Shown: positions 6,487 through 7,918 of the stretch, piece after piece
Layout: each line of letters starts with the position of its first letter
Position numbering within the stretch: position 1 is the first letter of the stretch
Assembly: GCA_015233515.1 (NCBI GenBank)
Contig: JADFXS010000128.1
Coordinates: 1-7,918, forward strand
Direction: 5' to 3'
Length of the DNA: 7,918 bases
Origin: Deltaproteobacteria bacterium
Lineage (GTDB): Bacteria; Desulfobacterota; Desulfarculia; Adiutricales; JAGVGV01
Position numbers and translations under genes: made by a program
Notes under the pieces: model-generated
Seen by the model: only the letters and a program-made list of their open reading frames with translations
Database searches by the model: none
What the model was told of the DNA's origin: nothing

Positions 6487-7596
6487 TCATCCGATGTTTT
6501 CCTCCGCCATATCTTCCCTTGAAAAGCTCTCAAATCTTTCAACACTTTTCTTAAGTAACTCACTGGCCTTGATGAGGCGGGCACTTTTGTCTTCAAGCAG
6601 GATCTGCAGTTGGTCGTTAGCTCTTTTTAACTTATCTTCTGCGTCTTTTCTCCTGGCGATCTCATCCTTAAGCTCCTCTTCCATGCACTTCCTTTGAATC
6701 GCTCGGGCAAATATCACGGCTACAGACTTAAGCAGGTTCAGGTCAGCCCTGGTATAATCCCGGTCGGAGTTTGCCAAAGCTATTTGCCCCAGCAAATCAT
6801 CATCCATCAGGGCCGGCGCCGAGAGGAGTCGGTGAATGATCCCGTGTCCATCGGAGATCCCGATTGACCTGGGATCATCGGTGGGGGAATTGGTCAAAAC
6901 AAATTCCCTGTTGGTTACACCCCAGCCCCATAGTCCGGTAACTTCTTTAAAAATAATATTATTATCCGGCGCCAGACCTTGCGCACGGGCATTTTCAGAA
7001 AGGATGGGGGTGCAAAAACTGCCATCCTTTGGATCGATATGACTCACGAATCCCAAGGGACTGCTGGTCAGATACCTGGCCCGTTCCAGACAAAGAGCTG
7101 ATATCTCTTCGAATGATGCCTGAGATATTAACGACCTGGATAACTCGGCCAGGCATGTGTTTGTCTTGATAGCAGCACACAGATCCTTATGGGCGGCGGT
7201 TAAATCGGTTATAGTTCTTTTTTCTCTTTCGAGCCGCTTCAGCTTTGCCTCCAGCTCTTCATATTGTATCGTCTTTGGTATAAAATCGGCTGCCCCGGCA
7301 CTAACAATGTCTGCGTAAGAGTAATTACCGGTGATCCCGGTCATAATAATAAAATCCGGCTGGCCGGTTCCTTGTTTCACTTTCTTCATTAAGTCTAATC
7401 CGTCTTTGTCGCCGCCAAGATTAATGTCTGAAATAACCAAATCAACCAATTGGTGTTCCAATATATTTTTGGCTTCCTCATAATCCGAGGCAAGCTCTGT
7501 ATGGTAACCCATTTTAGCGATAAGCCGTTCTATTATGGCTTGGTGATCCTTATCATCTTCAATGATTAAAACGCGGTTGATCATTCTGTCGCTCAT
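6487..7596 (-). CDS. Receiver-GAF protein without kinase or output domain
   Basis: 369 residues from the chosen start. Receiver, about 7-122: acidic pair D14-D15, phospho-acceptor D57 in VISDINLGG, T86 in FIIMTG, K108 in FIPKT. A charged helix (113-140) joins it to a GAF domain of about 146-302, with the signatures GLWGWGV (221-227), DDPRSIG (240-246), GHGIIHRLLSAPAL and LLGQIALAN (268-276). This GAF type often occurs in bacterial sensor kinases. The last 65 residues are a coiled coil (DEIARRKDAEDKLKRAND) of the kind that normally leads into a PAS or kinase domain, but the protein ends there. No DNA-binding, GGDEF, phosphatase or ATPase motif is present. It may pass phosphorylation or ligand state on by dimer contacts. 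An ATG eight codons upstream (7620) is possible, but GAGGAG 6 bases before 7596 favours this one. It lies between the TPR and coiled-coil genes, probably in one operon. Confidence 0.9.
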   Translation of the reverse strand: MSDRMINRVLIIEDDKDHQAIIERLIAKMGYHTELASDYEEAKNILEHQLVDLVISDINLGGDKDGLDLMKKVKQGTGQPDFIIMTGITGNYSYADIVSAGAADFIPKTIQYEELEAKLKRLEREKRTITDLTAAHKDLCAAIKTNTCLAELSRSLISQASFEEISALCLERARYLTSSPLGFVSHIDPKDGSFCTPILSENARAQGLAPDNNIIFKEVTGLWGWGVTNREFVLTNSPTDDPRSIGISDGHGIIHRLLSAPALMDDDLLGQIALANSDRDYTRADLNLLKSVAVIFARAIQRKCMEEELKDEIARRKDAEDKLKRANDQLQILLEDKSARLIKASELLKKSVERFESFSREDMAEENIG

Positions 7597-7602
7597 ATTC
7601 CG

Positions 7603-7608
7603 CTCCTC
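7603..7608 (-). promoter_or_regulatory. Ribosome binding site that fixes the receiver-GAF start
   Basis: GAGGAG ends 6 bases before ATG 7596-7594, while the upstream in-frame ATG at 7620 has only TAGAATGG before it. The shorter protein, beginning MSDRMINRVLIIEDD, also starts where receivers usually do. Confidence 0.7.
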
Positions 7609-7674
7609 GAAAGATTTCATCCATTCTAAATTATCTGATGGATCCGATCACATTAGCCATGGCCCGAAGGGTCA

Positions 7675-7918
7675 TTATCCCATCTCTATTCTTTTTATCA
7701 TAGCCGCGGCTTCCTGAAATCCCGGATAAAGTTCCAAAGCCTTGCGGAAATGGTTTTCGGCCAGATACTTTTTCTTTTGCTCCATATAAACGAGGCCGAT
7801 ATTAAAATGGATATTCTCATCATCCGGGGCCAATTCCAGAGACCACCGGTAACACTCCAGGGCTTTGTCCCATTCTTTTAATTTACGATAAACAATGCCC
7901 ATTTGATTATGAATGTTA
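7675..7918 (-). CDS. TPR-repeat protein, C-terminal part (5' end outside the window)
   Basis: The frame is open through the right edge: five codons (NIHNQ) precede the first internal ATG at 7902 and complete the repeat, so that ATG is not the true start. About 80 residues are visible and hold two tetratricopeptide repeats, NQMGIVYRKLKEWDKALECY with SLELAPDDE, then FNIGLVYMEQKKKYLAENHF with RKALELYPGFQ, and a short capping helix AAAMIKRIEMG before TAA 7677-7675. The spacing of Gly, Tyr, Ala and Pro is the 34-residue TPR pattern. TPRs bind proteins or peptides. The missing N-terminal part could carry more repeats or another domain such as a receiver, which cannot be judged here. The gene is followed after 78 bases by the receiver-GAF gene on the same strand, with no convincing terminator between, so co-transcription is likely. 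Confidence 0.88.
   Translation of the reverse strand, partial: NIHNQMGIVYRKLKEWDKALECYRWSLELAPDDENIHFNIGLVYMEQKKKYLAENHFRKALELYPGFQEAAAMIKRIEMG

Noticed and set aside
7660..7675. A small CCC-TTC-GGG hairpin after the TPR gene stop.
   Set aside because: The stem is 3 bp and no T-run follows, so it cannot be called a terminator; co-transcription with the next gene remains likely.
1..7918. CRISPR arrays, tRNA or rRNA genes, insertion sequences.
   Set aside because: No direct repeat-spacer pattern, tRNA-like cloverleaf, rRNA-like stretch, transposase motif or flanking inverted repeats were seen.

Overview
The window carries only signalling and structural genes, nearly all read from the minus strand. 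The family mix (a soluble PAS-PAS hybrid kinase with two receivers and an HPt domain, a receiver-GAF protein, a TPR protein and a long coiled-coil protein) fits a Gram-negative signalling-rich bacterium. A member of the Desulfobacterota ('deltaproteobacteria') is my best guess, but there is no ribosomal or metabolic marker to prove it.

Read in the direction of transcription, from high to low coordinates, there are two blocks. Block 1 (7918 to about 4835) is the 3' end of a TPR protein, a receiver-GAF protein without an output domain, and a 507-residue coiled-coil protein with a TTG start. A weak hairpin plus T-tract (4835-4870) may end it. Block 2 starts after a 271-base gap (4623-4893). It holds a 1064-residue hybrid histidine kinase (PAS-PAS-HisKA-HATPase-REC-REC-HPt) and, 3 bases after its stop codon, a receiver-histidine kinase (REC-HisKA-HATPase). 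A short receiver-domain remnant then overlaps the kinase stop codon by ATGA. The gap contains an imperfect inverted repeat next to a -10-like hexamer.

Block 2 has all the parts of a phosphorelay: sensor PAS domains, H333, receivers at D627 and D768, HPt H910, then D69 of the next protein. That last protein is itself a kinase and not a DNA-binding regulator, so the final output lies outside the window. Block 1 also lacks a DNA-binding or enzymatic output, and its receiver-GAF and TPR proteins look like signal-input and scaffold parts around the coiled-coil protein. The most distinctive observation is a roughly 38-residue repeat running through the coiled-coil protein, marked by an Asn at regular spacing.

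Base composition changes between the blocks: block 2 is visibly GC-richer than the coiled-coil gene. At the left edge (1-239) no intact gene can be assigned. The first 137 bases are open on the plus strand and could be the 3' end of a convergent gene, while the minus strand shows decayed receiver sequence.
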